64,000 nt of DNA from Lachnospiraceae bacterium (GTDB taxonomy: Bacteria > Bacillota > Clostridia > Lachnospirales > Lachnospiraceae), in contig JAUNGI010000004.1 of NCBI GenBank assembly GCA_030524525.1, positions 56,666-120,665 on the forward strand. The letters are read 5' to 3'. The notes under the pieces are model-generated. The model searched no databases, had not been told where the DNA came from, and saw only the letters and a program-made list of their open reading frames with translations. Of this stretch, positions 43,005 to 52,147 are shown in pieces; within the stretch, counting starts at the first letter, position 1, and every line of letters begins with the position of its first letter. The position numbers and the translations under genes are program-made.

Positions 43005-43844
43005 TTACTCGACCTTTTCACCATGTATTTCGACGATCTTAAAATGAACCTTTTGTGATTCTTTCGGCGGCAATTTCATATAATCGCCGTACATTTGTGT
43101 AAGATATTCGTCGTACAATTCGGGACCGCGTAACGTAATCGTTTCGAAGGGATACATTCTTCCCTTGCCGAAATAGCGTTTGGGAACGATCTGATTGGTG
43201 CGATATGCCCCCATCAGGCAGCCAATATTATCAGAATCTTCTACTTTATGCTTTCGCATGATCTTGTCGATTTTACATTTTTCCTGATACGGGTCAAAAA
43301 TTTTCTCGATTGGAAGTTTTTCCATGATGGAGAGGAAAAGTTTCTCGACTTTTCCGCGCTTCCTGCTTCTGTCGATCGAGTCTTTGTAACATAACGACAT
43401 CAATGCCCTGTGTGCCATGACACGGAAGAAATAAAGCTTTCTAATCCAAAGCGGATTGGGCGTTCCGTCTAATGGGAAAATGTCTATGGAGGCATTCGTG
43501 TATCTATAATCATTACCGATACGAATTTCCTCTACCTTCGTATCAATATCTCTTACACGGGTAATATAGTAAGGGTATTCGGGATCGGTTCTGTAGTTTA
43601 CGATCTGGAGATTTTTAGGAAGAAGTTTGGGGGCAAGCTTCAAAAACTTTTCGTAATCTTCTCTTGGCATTGCCAGATCAATATCATCATCCCACGGAAT
43701 AAAGCCATGATGACGAACTGCACCGAGCAGGGTCCCGCCGGACATATAATAAATTAGCCCTGTCTGATTGCAGATACGGACCACTTCTTTTACGATGTTT
43801 AAGTCCACTTCATGAAGTCGATCAATGTTTTCCACTTTTTTCAA
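43005..43844 (-). CDS. LicD-family phosphotransferase
   Basis: 279 residues. The signature is complete: YYMSGGTLLGAVRHHGFIP, then WDDDIDLAMPREDYEKFL. LicD enzymes move phosphocholine or phosphoalditols from CDP donors to surface glycans. The CDP-alditol-forming gene is 15 bp away, which makes a phosphoglycerol transferase role more likely than phosphocholine; no choline kinase or transporter is seen. Confidence 0.92.
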   Translation of the reverse strand: MKKVENIDRLHEVDLNIVKEVVRICNQTGLIYYMSGGTLLGAVRHHGFIPWDDDIDLAMPREDYEKFLKLAPKLLPKNLQIVNYRTDPEYPYYITRVRDIDTKVEEIRIGNDYRYTNASIDIFPLDGTPNPLWIRKLYFFRVMAHRALMSLCYKDSIDRSRKRGKVEKLFLSIMEKLPIEKIFDPYQEKCKIDKIMRKHKVEDSDNIGCLMGAYRTNQIVPKRYFGKGRMYPFETITLRGPELYDEYLTQMYGDYMKLPPKESQKVHFKIVEIHGEKVE

Positions 43845-43856
43845 TACTCCATCTCT

Positions 43857-45098
43857 TTATTTCAGAAATTCCTCTGCATAGCGTCCGCAAATGTACTCCC
43901 AGCTATATGCCTCCCGGATCCGCTGCTTGGCTTTCCTGCCAAGCGCCGCCCGCGCGTCCTCGCCGATTCCGTCGGCACGGTCGATCAGCGCCGCCAGATT
44001 CCCCGGCTCTTTGTTCCAGTACAGGGCGGCGTCCTCCGCCACTTCCCGGTTAAACCCCACGTTCAGAAGCAGATTCAATTCGGTGCTGCCCAGAGCCTCC
44101 AGAAGCGAGGGATTCGTCCCTCCCACCTCATGACCGTGGAAATAGGCGTAGGCATTCTCGCGTATTTTCATCAAAAGCTCTTGATCGTATACGGTTCCGA
44201 CAAACTTGATCCTCGGATCGGTGCGAAAATGCAGCTTGGCTTCCAGTTCGTCAAGAAATTTGTCGTTCACGTTTGTGATAATGGCAAAGTCCTTTTTGCT
44301 GCCGCTTTTCATAAATTCGCGGATCATGGTTTCATAGTTGTTTTCCGGAACAAATCGACCGACCACAAGATAATATTCCTGCGGCTTTAACGCCTTGCTT
44401 TCCATCCACGCCGTTAATTTCGCGTCGTCATCCGTCAGCTTGCTTCGTCTGGTCTCCGCTCCGTAGGCAATAAACGTGGTTTTTGGACTTTTCCCCCGGA
44501 TCCCCTTGCCGTCATAAGACTCGTGTATGTATTTTTCGATATTTACCGAGTCGCAGATCTGGAGATCCGACCATTTGACCATCTTCTGCTCGGAAAGTTT
44601 CCAGTATTTTCGAATGGGGGCGCTCCATTTGGCTCTCATCCACTCGTGTCCGTCCGGATTCAGATAAATCTTGCCGCCAAGCCTATGGATCTTTTTATAG
44701 TAGTGCTTTATAAAAGGACCGATACGGCACGCCATAATATAAATAACGGGACGCTGCAGGCGGTTCTTTTCAATGTAGCGGCAGCACTCGGACAAAGCTT
44801 TTACGTCATAATAGATCGCCTGCGCGGGGCCAAGCTTTTCCGGAATTCGGATCTTAAAGCAGCGGGCGTTGTGGTAAGTAAATTCAACGGTATTCCCCTT
44901 GCCGTCCTTTACGGTACGGGAGACGTTTTCCAGCTTGGTTTCGTCCATGCAGCCGTCGCCGTTTGCCTTGCATGCCACATGATATTGGAGTCTCGTATCG
45001 TGCTGATGATATTCCGTCAGCTTATTAATAAATGTTTCATAACCACCGTAAGCGCCCAGCGATTTCGCGCCCACAAGAAAAACGTGCCGTACTTTCAC
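43857..45098 (-). CDS. DUF1972-type glycosyltransferase, probable rhamnosyltransferase (Cps2T/WchF-like)
   Basis: 413 residues. The N-terminal VGAKSLGAYGGYETFINKL is the DUF1972 mark; the C-terminal half is GT4-like (YYLVVGRFVPENNYETMI; FHGHEVGGTNPSLLEALG). Proteins of this kind add the second sugar, often L-rhamnose, to the lipid-linked primer in streptococcal capsules. The dTDP-rhamnose genes directly upstream support that role. GT4 enzymes keep the configuration at the anomeric carbon. Confidence 0.9.
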   Translation of the reverse strand: MKVRHVFLVGAKSLGAYGGYETFINKLTEYHQHDTRLQYHVACKANGDGCMDETKLENVSRTVKDGKGNTVEFTYHNARCFKIRIPEKLGPAQAIYYDVKALSECCRYIEKNRLQRPVIYIMACRIGPFIKHYYKKIHRLGGKIYLNPDGHEWMRAKWSAPIRKYWKLSEQKMVKWSDLQICDSVNIEKYIHESYDGKGIRGKSPKTTFIAYGAETRRSKLTDDDAKLTAWMESKALKPQEYYLVVGRFVPENNYETMIREFMKSGSKKDFAIITNVNDKFLDELEAKLHFRTDPRIKFVGTVYDQELLMKIRENAYAYFHGHEVGGTNPSLLEALGSTELNLLLNVGFNREVAEDAALYWNKEPGNLAALIDRADGIGEDARAALGRKAKQRIREAYSWEYICGRYAEEFLK

Positions 45099-45113
45099 CT
45101 GTTCTCTCCTCGC

Positions 45114-45716
45114 CTAAAACCGAAACGTATCTTTCAGTCCCAGCCACTTGGTATCTTTTTCGCTCAGCTTGAGCTTCGTACCGTCCGCCAGCGCATAGCC
45201 CTCCGCAGAAGCGCTGCCCGGATAGGCTCCGGTAAGCTGCGGCCAAGCAATGCCGATCTCCGGGTCGTTCCAAGCCAGACCGCCCTCGTCGCCCGGATGA
45301 TAGAAGTCGGTCACCTTGTAGCAGAATTCCGCCGCGTCGCTCAGCACGAGAAAGCCGTGCGCAAAGCCCTCGCTGACATAAAACTGCTTCTTGTTTTCCT
45401 CGGTCAGCTCCACGCCGTACCACTGTCCGTATGTGGCGCTGCCGGAACGCAGATCCACCGCCACGTCGAACACCGCTCCGCGGATGACCCGCACGAGCTT
45501 GCCCTGCGGGTACTGCTTCTGAAAATGCAGCCCGCGCAGCACGCCCTTGGTGCTCATGCTCTGGTTGTCCTGAACGAACACCATGTCAAGCCCGGCCTCC
45601 TGCATGTCGCGCTGATTGTAGGTCTCCATAAAATAGCCGCGCTCGTCTCCGTGGACGGTCGGTTCAATGACGTACAGCCCCTCGATCGGGGCTTGGGTAA
45701 CCTTGATTTGTCCCAT
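45114..45716 (-). CDS. rfbC: dTDP-4-dehydrorhamnose 3,5-epimerase
   Basis: 200 residues, a cupin; the catalytic His region is GVLRGLHFQ and the Tyr-containing part is YVSEGFAHGFLVLSD. It is the third of four steps to dTDP-L-rhamnose. The ATG at 45716 has GGAGG five bases upstream; a longer frame runs into rfbD. Gap to rfbD: 17 bp. Confidence 0.96.
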   Translation of the reverse strand: MGQIKVTQAPIEGLYVIEPTVHGDERGYFMETYNQRDMQEAGLDMVFVQDNQSMSTKGVLRGLHFQKQYPQGKLVRVIRGAVFDVAVDLRSGSATYGQWYGVELTEENKKQFYVSEGFAHGFLVLSDAAEFCYKVTDFYHPGDEGGLAWNDPEIGIAWPQLTGAYPGSASAEGYALADGTKLKLSEKDTKWLGLKDTFRF

Positions 45717-45733
45717 GCCTACCTCCGTAATGC

Positions 45734-46687
45734 TTAAAGTTCCGCCTCTTTCAGGTATCTGCCGACGGCGTCCTGCCACGTCGGCAGCGGCGCAAACCCT
45801 GCTTCCGTCAGCTTGCTCTTGTCGAGCCGGCTGTTCACGGGGCGCGCCGCCTTGCTCAGACCGTACTCCTCCGTGGTGACCGGCGTGACCTTGGTATTCA
45901 GCCCGTACTGCCGGTAAAATTCACAACAGAAGTCGTACCAGCTGATATATCCCGCCTTGCAGCCGCTTGCCGCCGCCTCCTGTTCCGAAACCTCCGCATT
46001 GGTGGCGTGGTAATAGCCGTACTTTTCCGTTTCGCACATATCCACCAGAAGCCGCGCAAGATCATAGGTGTAGGTCGGCGTTCCGATCTGGTCGTTGACG
46101 ACCCGCACCTCCTCGTGGGTCTTGCCCGCGTTTATCATGGTCTTGATAAAATTCTTTCCGTTCAGACCGAATACCCAAGCGATGCGCACGATAAAATATT
46201 TTTCCAGCGTCCGGCTGACCGCCAGCTCGCCTTCCAGCTTGGTTTGTCCGTAAACGTTCAGCGGCTTATAGTCCTTGCAGTCCGGCTTCCACGGCTCCGT
46301 TCCCTGCCCGTCGAACACATAGTCCGTGGACAGATAAAGCAGCTTGCAGCCGATCGCCTTGCAGACCTCCGCAATGTTCCGGGTGCCGCCCGCATTGACC
46401 GCCCGAACAAGTCCGACCTTATCGTCGTCCTCCGCCATGTCCACCGCCGTCCATGCGGCGCAGTGAATGACCGCGTCCGGACGGATCTCCGTAATGACCT
46501 TCCTGACCGTCTCCTTGTCGGTAATATCCAAACCGACATACGGAGCCGTGGTCACAGCCGAACCGTCTGCAACACCAGCATACGCTGCGGCAAGATCGGA
46601 ACCGACGCCCTCATGCCCTCTTTTTAACAGCTCATTCATAACGTCGTGGCCAAGCTGACCATTCACGCCTGTCACAAAAAATTTCAT
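45734..46687 (-). CDS. rfbD: dTDP-4-dehydrorhamnose reductase
   Basis: 317 residues, about 20-30 longer than usual owing to short insertions (one in the first 45 residues). VTGVNGQLGHDVMNEL binds NADPH; STDYVFDG and YGQTKLEGE hold the catalytic Thr and YxxxK. It makes dTDP-L-rhamnose in the last step. Confidence 0.95.
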   Translation of the reverse strand: MKFFVTGVNGQLGHDVMNELLKRGHEGVGSDLAAAYAGVADGSAVTTAPYVGLDITDKETVRKVITEIRPDAVIHCAAWTAVDMAEDDDKVGLVRAVNAGGTRNIAEVCKAIGCKLLYLSTDYVFDGQGTEPWKPDCKDYKPLNVYGQTKLEGELAVSRTLEKYFIVRIAWVFGLNGKNFIKTMINAGKTHEEVRVVNDQIGTPTYTYDLARLLVDMCETEKYGYYHATNAEVSEQEAAASGCKAGYISWYDFCCEFYRQYGLNTKVTPVTTEEYGLSKAARPVNSRLDKSKLTEAGFAPLPTWQDAVGRYLKEAEL

Positions 46688-46712
46688 CTTCCCACAACCT
46701 CTCCGTGATCCG

Positions 46713-47786
46713 TTATACTTCGGCTTTTGCTCGGTACATTTCCTCGTAATAGTTCTGATAATCGCCGCTGGTCACGTGCTCCATCCATTCCTCGTGCTCC
46801 AAATACCAGTCGATCGTAAGCACGATGCCCTTCTCGAACGGCGTCTCCGGATACCAGCCGAGATCGTTTTTGATTTTGCTCGGATCGATGCCGTAGCGGC
46901 GATCGTGACCGAGCCGGTCCTCCACATGGCGGATCAGGGCTTCGGAAATGCCCTCGTCCTTCAGCCGATCGTGAAGCTGTTCAATGATCGTTTTTACAAT
47001 AAAAATATTGGGACGCTCGTTGTGCCCGCCGACGTTGTAGACCTCGCCGAGCCTGCCGCCGTTTGCCACCATGTCGATCGCCTTGCAGTGATCCTCCACA
47101 TACAGCCAGTCGCGGATCTGCATGCCGTCGCCGTATACCGGAAGCTGCTTGTGCCGCTTCACGTTGTTGATCATGAGCGGGATCAGCTTTTCCGGGAACT
47201 GGTAGGGACCATAGTTGTTGGAGCAGCGGGTAATATTGACCGGCATGCCGTAGGTGTCGTGAAACGCCCGGACAAAGTGGTCGGCGCTCGCCTTGGAGGA
47301 AGAATACGGGCTGTGCGGATTGATCGGAGTCGTTTCGATAAAATAGCCGTCCGCACCAAGGGCGCCGTAAACCTCGTCGGTGGAGACCTGAAGGTACTTT
47401 TTACCCTCCTTCCACGTCTTGGCGGAGGCGTCGTACCACGCCTCCTTCGCTCTCTGGAGCAGATTGACCGTCCCCATCACGTTGGTCTGGACAAAAATTT
47501 CCGGATTGGCGATCGAACGGTCCACATGGGATTCCGCCGCGAAATTGATCACATAGTCAAAATCGTATTTGGCAAAGAGACCGGACACCAGCTCCTTGTC
47601 GCAAATATCGCCCTGCACGAACACATGGCGCGGATCGTCCTCCACGCCTTTCAGGTTTTCCAGATTTCCGGCATAGGTCAGCTTGTCCAAGTTGACCAGC
47701 AGAATATCGTCATATTTTTTCAGCATATAATAAACGAAGTTAGAACCGATAAATCCGGCACAGCCGGTGATCAGATACTTTTTCAC
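46713..47786 (-). CDS. rfbB: dTDP-glucose 4,6-dehydratase
   Basis: 357 residues from a GTG at 47786; AAAGGAG lies upstream, and the start MKKYLITGCAGFIGSNFV is canonical. STDEVYG and YSSSKASADH hold the active Thr, Asp-Glu pair and YxxxK. It gives dTDP-4-keto-6-deoxyglucose. A 104-bp gap to rfbA carries two hairpins. Confidence 0.96.
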   Translation of the reverse strand: MKKYLITGCAGFIGSNFVYYMLKKYDDILLVNLDKLTYAGNLENLKGVEDDPRHVFVQGDICDKELVSGLFAKYDFDYVINFAAESHVDRSIANPEIFVQTNVMGTVNLLQRAKEAWYDASAKTWKEGKKYLQVSTDEVYGALGADGYFIETTPINPHSPYSSSKASADHFVRAFHDTYGMPVNITRCSNNYGPYQFPEKLIPLMINNVKRHKQLPVYGDGMQIRDWLYVEDHCKAIDMVANGGRLGEVYNVGGHNERPNIFIVKTIIEQLHDRLKDEGISEALIRHVEDRLGHDRRYGIDPSKIKNDLGWYPETPFEKGIVLTIDWYLEHEEWMEHVTSGDYQNYYEEMYRAKAEV

Positions 47787-47814
47787 GAGTTTATCTTCTC
47801 CTTTCCAGAGGTGC

Positions 47815-47876
47815 GTCGGGATGTTTGGAATTCCCGACCCTTTACCGGCACGGCGCGGGAAAACGCTGGCGGTAAA
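47815..47876. repeat. Two inverted repeats in the rfbA-rfbB gap
   Basis: A perfect 7-bp pair (47815-47821 with 47832-47838) is followed by another (47841-47847 with 47870-47876). Neither has a T-run. They may slow RNase or set the ratio of rfbA to the later genes; no promoter was seen. Confidence 0.5.
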
Positions 47877-47890
47877 TAAATATATCACTT

Positions 47891-48787
47891 TTAGTGCAGG
47901 ATGTCAATGTATTTCCCGTCCAGAACATCCTTGAGATACTGCCCGTACTGATTCTTTTTCAGCGTTTCGTAGACCGCAAGCACCTCCTCCCGGCCGATCC
48001 AGCCGTTCAGATAGGCGATCTCCTCCAGACAAGCGATCTTACGATGCTGGTGAGTCTCCACGGTTTTTACAAAGTTCGTGGCATCGACCAAGCTTTCGTG
48101 CGTGCCGGTGTCCAGCCAAGTAAAGCCTTGGCCGAGCAGCTCCACGTTCAGCGAACCGTTTTCCAGATAGATGCGGTTCAGGTCGGTGATTTCCAGCTCT
48201 CCGCGCGCCGACGGACGCAGCTCCTTGGCGTAGGAAACGACGCGGTTGTCGTAAAAGTAAAGACCGGTCACGCAGTAATTGCTCTTTGGCTGCGCCGGTT
48301 TTTCCTCAATGGAGACGGCTTTTCCGCCTTGGTCAAACTCGACGATTCCGAAACGCTCGGGATCGTCCACATAGTAGCCGAAGATCGTAGCTCCCCGTCC
48401 CGCCTCCGCGTTCTCGACCGCCGCCCGCAGGCGTTTCCGGAGTCCGTGACCGGCGAAAATGTTGTCGCCCAGCACCATCGCCACCGTATCGCTGCCGATA
48501 AAGCTCTCGCCGATCAAAAACGCCTGCGCGAGCCCGTCCGGCGAGGGCTGCTCCCTATATTCCAGACGAACGCCGAACTGGTGTCCGTTTCCGAGCAGTT
48601 CCCGAAAACGGGGAAGATCCTGCGGCGTCGATATAATCAGGATGTCCCGAATTCCCGCCATCATAAGCACCGACATCGGATAATAGATCATCGGCTTGTC
48701 GTAAATTGGGAGAAGCTGTTTCGAGGTGACCTTTGTCAGGGGGTACAAACGCGTGCCGGAGCCTCCGGCCAAGATGATTCCTTTCAT
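47891..48787 (-). CDS. rfbA: Glucose-1-phosphate thymidylyltransferase
   Basis: 298 residues. [20 protein letters not shown] is the start of the nucleotidyltransferase fold, with [14 protein letters not shown] and [10 protein letters not shown] following. It forms dTDP-glucose, the first step of the rhamnose path. It starts one base after the stop of the sugar transferase gene, so the two are coupled. Confidence 0.97.
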   Translation of the reverse strand: MKGIILAGGSGTRLYPLTKVTSKQLLPIYDKPMIYYPMSVLMMAGIRDILIISTPQDLPRFRELLGNGHQFGVRLEYREQPSPDGLAQAFLIGESFIGSDTVAMVLGDNIFAGHGLRKRLRAAVENAEAGRGATIFGYYVDDPERFGIVEFDQGGKAVSIEEKPAQPKSNYCVTGLYFYDNRVVSYAKELRPSARGELEITDLNRIYLENGSLNVELLGQGFTWLDTGTHESLVDATNFVKTVETHQHRKIACLEEIAYLNGWIGREEVLAVYETLKKNQYGQYLKDVLDGKYIDILH

Positions 48788-50239
48788 TTACATGGCGCCT
48801 TTCTTTGTAAAGACGGTCACGACCGTCTTTAGCAGGATTTTGATATCCAATCCCGGATTCCATTCCGAGATATATTTTGTATCGAGCCGCACGACCTCCT
48901 CAAAGTCGGTGATCTGGCTTCTGCCGCTGACCTGCCACATGCCGGTCAGCCCCGGCTTGGTGGAAAGCCGCTTCCGGTGATGCTCGTCGTACTTCTCCCA
49001 CTCGTCCAAGGTCGGCGGACGAGTGCCCACGAGACTCATGTCTCCCTTCAGCACGTTGAAAAACTGCGGGAACTCGTCGAGGCTCCAGTCGCGGATAAAA
49101 TTGCCGATGCCCTTTTTGACCGTGCCGTCCGGTCGGCGCTCGCAGCCGATAATACGCGGGTCGTATTCGACCTTGAACATAAAGCCGTCCTTGCTTTTGT
49201 TCTGCGCCATCAGCTCGGCCTTGCGCTGCTCCGCATCAAGATACATGCTGCGGAATTTATAGATCTTGAAGATTTTCCCGTTTTTCCCGACGCGCTTCTG
49301 GGTAAAGAAGATCGGCCCCGGCGATTTGATATAGATGATCGGGCCGAGAATGAGCGCCAGCACCCCGGTGAACAGACAGCCGATCAGACCGCCGCAAAGA
49401 TCCATCAGCTTTTTGATAATAAGCTGTCGCGGCGTCGCGGCGTTGATCGTGGTCGTCATTACCGTATAGTTCCCGAAGCTTTCGACAAACTGCTTCGTGC
49501 CGGTGAGATTCAAATGCAGCACAAGCTTCATGTGCGTTACAACGCCCATGTCGTGAAAACGCGTGTACATTTCCTCCGTGGCGGGGTCGCTCGGCGTCAG
49601 GTCCAGAAAGACCTCGTCCACCCAGTTCTTGCTTACGTAAGCGAACACGCTGGAGCGATCCGCTACGACCGGGATGTCGTCGATTTTCCGTCCGACCCAG
49701 TCGTTGTCGATGATCGCGATGCCGCTGATGCGGTAGCCCTCGTAATTGTGGTTCCGCAGATTTTCCACCACCTCGTTGATGCCGCTTTCCTTGGTGACGA
49801 TCAGCAGGGAGCGGCCCACGGAAAAGCGCAGGTGCCGGCAGAGGAGCTGCTTCCAGACCACGCGCACGAGCCATGTGACCGGCATATAAATGATGCCGGT
49901 CAGCAGCAGCACCGTCCGCGAAAAGTTTTGCGATTCTCTCAAAAGGAAGAGATAAACGATGCCCGAAACAAGGAGGATGACCGTGTGCTTTACGGTGACG
50001 GAAAATTCTTTGTAGTAGCCGCGTTTCAGAACGTTTTTCAGCGTTCCGTACATCGCGATCACGACCACGTCCATCAGCGTAAGGAACAGCGCCATATTGC
50101 GGTAGGTATGCGACGCATAGGGCGAGGAAAGACCGTGCCGGACCCAAAAGGCAAGAAGATACGCCAGCTCCAGACAAAGCAGATCCCACAGAATGAAATC
50201 AATATGCTTGAATATTCCCTGATGTCCCCGGTTGTACAT
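48788..50239 (-). CDS. Undecaprenyl-phosphate sugar phosphotransferase (WbaP/CpsE type, initiating)
   Basis: 483 residues. Four or five N-terminal membrane helices, a central Rossmann-like part (about 130-250), one more helix near 285, and the bacterial sugar transferase domain: KSPGPIFFTQKRVGKNG, YKFRSM, LPQFFNVLKGDMSLVGTRPP, PGLTGMWQVSGRS. This enzyme puts the first sugar phosphate on undecaprenyl phosphate. AAAGGAG precedes the ATG. It starts 48 bp after glmS with no terminator between. Confidence 0.95.
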   Translation of the reverse strand: MYNRGHQGIFKHIDFILWDLLCLELAYLLAFWVRHGLSSPYASHTYRNMALFLTLMDVVVIAMYGTLKNVLKRGYYKEFSVTVKHTVILLVSGIVYLFLLRESQNFSRTVLLLTGIIYMPVTWLVRVVWKQLLCRHLRFSVGRSLLIVTKESGINEVVENLRNHNYEGYRISGIAIIDNDWVGRKIDDIPVVADRSSVFAYVSKNWVDEVFLDLTPSDPATEEMYTRFHDMGVVTHMKLVLHLNLTGTKQFVESFGNYTVMTTTINAATPRQLIIKKLMDLCGGLIGCLFTGVLALILGPIIYIKSPGPIFFTQKRVGKNGKIFKIYKFRSMYLDAEQRKAELMAQNKSKDGFMFKVEYDPRIIGCERRPDGTVKKGIGNFIRDWSLDEFPQFFNVLKGDMSLVGTRPPTLDEWEKYDEHHRKRLSTKPGLTGMWQVSGRSQITDFEEVVRLDTKYISEWNPGLDIKILLKTVVTVFTKKGAM

Positions 50240-50287
50240 AGCCTGCCGCTCCTTTCCCCATGATTCGGTATTTTGCGCCGCTTTCGG

Positions 50288-52126
50288 TCATTCCACCGTT
50301 ACGCTCTTTGCCAGATTTCTCGGCTTATCCACATCTAAGCCCCTTGCCACGCTGACATAATAGCCCATGAGCTGCAGCGGGACAACGGCGAGACTCGCCA
50401 TAAAATGCTCGTCGGTCTGCGGGATATATACGGTAAAATCCGCCGTATCCTCGACCGTATAATTGCCGTAGGTCGTAACGCCCATCAGATAAGCGCCGCG
50501 GCTCTTGACCTCCGCCATATTGCTGATCATTTTTTCGTAAAGCTCCTGCTGCGTCAGAATGCAGATCACAAGCGTTCCGTCCTCGATCAGACTGATCGTC
50601 CCGTGCTTGAGCTCTCCGGCCGCATAGGCTTCCGAGTGGATGTAGCTGATCTCCTTCATTTTCAGGCTGCCTTCCAAGCTGATCGCGTAATCAATGCCGC
50701 GTCCGAGGAAGAAAATGTCCTTGGCGTTTGCCTGCTTTGCGGCAAACCATTGCAGCCGTTCCTTTTCCTCCAAAATTTTTTGGATCTTATCCGGCAGGGA
50801 ACGAAGCTCCCACAGCAGGCTTCCGTAATAATCCTCGGAGATCGTTTCGCGAACCATGCCAAACTGAATGGCAAGCAAATAGCAGGCGATCAGCTGCGCG
50901 CTGTACGCCTTGGTGGTCGCCACCGCGATCTCCGGTCCCGCCATCGTATAGAACACGTTGTCCGCCTCCCGTGCAATGGAGCTTCCGACCACGTTGACGA
51001 TCGCAAGCGTCCGGACGCCCCGGCCCTTTGCCTCCCGAAGCGCCGCCAGACTGTCGGCGGTTTCACCGGACTGACTGATGATGATCACAAGACTGTCTTG
51101 GGGAAGCAGCGGCTTGCGGTAACGGAATTCCGAAGCAAGCTCGACCCGAACCGGGATGCGCGCAAGGCTTTCCGTTACATATTGCGCCACCACGCCCACG
51201 TGATAAGCGGAACCGCAGGCGACAATGTGGATCTGGCTGACCGCGCGGATCTGGTCGTCCGTAAGACCCACGGAGCTCAGGTCGATCACATCGTCCCGAA
51301 GCACCGAATACAGCGTATCCTTTACCGCCTTCGGCTGCTCGTGGATCTCTTTCATCATGAAATGCTCAAAGCCCGCCTTTTCCGCCGCCGTCGCGTCCCA
51401 CCGGATCTCTGTCGGCTCCTTTTCGACCACGTCGCCGTTCAGATTATAGAACGTCACGGCGCCGTCGGCAAGCCGCGCCATCTCCAGATTTTCGATATAA
51501 TAGACGCTTCTTGTGTGATTCAGGATCGCGGGGACGTCCGAAGCCAGATAGGCTTCTCCGTCCGCAACGCCGAGGATCATCGGACTGTCCTTCCGGGCGG
51601 CGTAAATCTCGCCCGGATAGTCCTTAAACATAACGGCGAGAGCGTAGGAGCCGCGGACGCGCACCATCGTCTTTGCCAGCGCGTCGATGGGCCCCACCTG
51701 ATATTTTTTATAATAGTAATCGATCAGCTTGACAACGACCTCGGTATCGGTCTGGGAATAGAAGGAATAGCCCTTTCGAAGCAGCTTATCCCGCAGCTCC
51801 TGATAATTTTCTATGATCCCGTTATGTACGGCGATCACCTCGCAGCCCTCGCTGCTGTGCGGATGGGCGTTGTCCTCCGAAGGCTCTCCGTGCGTCGCCC
51901 AGCGCGTATGCCCGATGCCGCACGTTCCCGAAACCGCCTGACCGCCGTTTGTCTTTTCGATCAGAAATTGCAGCCGCCCCTTCGCCTTTACGATCTCCGC
52001 CTCATCGGTGCCGTTGCGGACGGCAATGCCCGCCGAATCGTAGCCGCGGTATTCCAGCTTGGTAAGACCGTCCAATAAGATCGGCGCAGCCTGCTTTCTT
52101 CCGGTATATCCAACAATACCACACAT
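50288..52126 (-). CDS. glmS: Glutamine-fructose-6-phosphate aminotransferase
   Basis: 612 residues. Cys2 of MCGIVGY is the glutamine-splitting nucleophile; the C-terminal half has two SIS domains (GCGSAYHVG; ISQSGETADS) and ends in KPRNLAKSVTVE. It makes glucosamine-6-phosphate for wall precursors. Unlike in many Firmicutes, no glmS ribozyme can precede it: only 21 bp separate it from glmM. Confidence 0.98.
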   Translation of the reverse strand: MCGIVGYTGRKQAAPILLDGLTKLEYRGYDSAGIAVRNGTDEAEIVKAKGRLQFLIEKTNGGQAVSGTCGIGHTRWATHGEPSEDNAHPHSSEGCEVIAVHNGIIENYQELRDKLLRKGYSFYSQTDTEVVVKLIDYYYKKYQVGPIDALAKTMVRVRGSYALAVMFKDYPGEIYAARKDSPMILGVADGEAYLASDVPAILNHTRSVYYIENLEMARLADGAVTFYNLNGDVVEKEPTEIRWDATAAEKAGFEHFMMKEIHEQPKAVKDTLYSVLRDDVIDLSSVGLTDDQIRAVSQIHIVACGSAYHVGVVAQYVTESLARIPVRVELASEFRYRKPLLPQDSLVIIISQSGETADSLAALREAKGRGVRTLAIVNVVGSSIAREADNVFYTMAGPEIAVATTKAYSAQLIACYLLAIQFGMVRETISEDYYGSLLWELRSLPDKIQKILEEKERLQWFAAKQANAKDIFFLGRGIDYAISLEGSLKMKEISYIHSEAYAAGELKHGTISLIEDGTLVICILTQQELYEKMISNMAEVKSRGAYLMGVTTYGNYTVEDTADFTVYIPQTDEHFMASLAVVPLQLMGYYVSVARGLDVDKPRNLAKSVTVE

Positions 52127-52147
52127 AGGGGTCTCCTTTCCACTAAA

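Noticed and set aside
45114-45716. The two RmlC-like genes as a recent duplication
   Set aside because: The proteins at 37688-38266 and 45114-45716 differ too much in sequence and sit in different sugar modules; they look like separate families.
50405-52078. 557-codon open frame antisense to glmS
   Set aside because: glmS is unmistakable; the antisense frame is rich in Arg and His as expected for a reverse reading.
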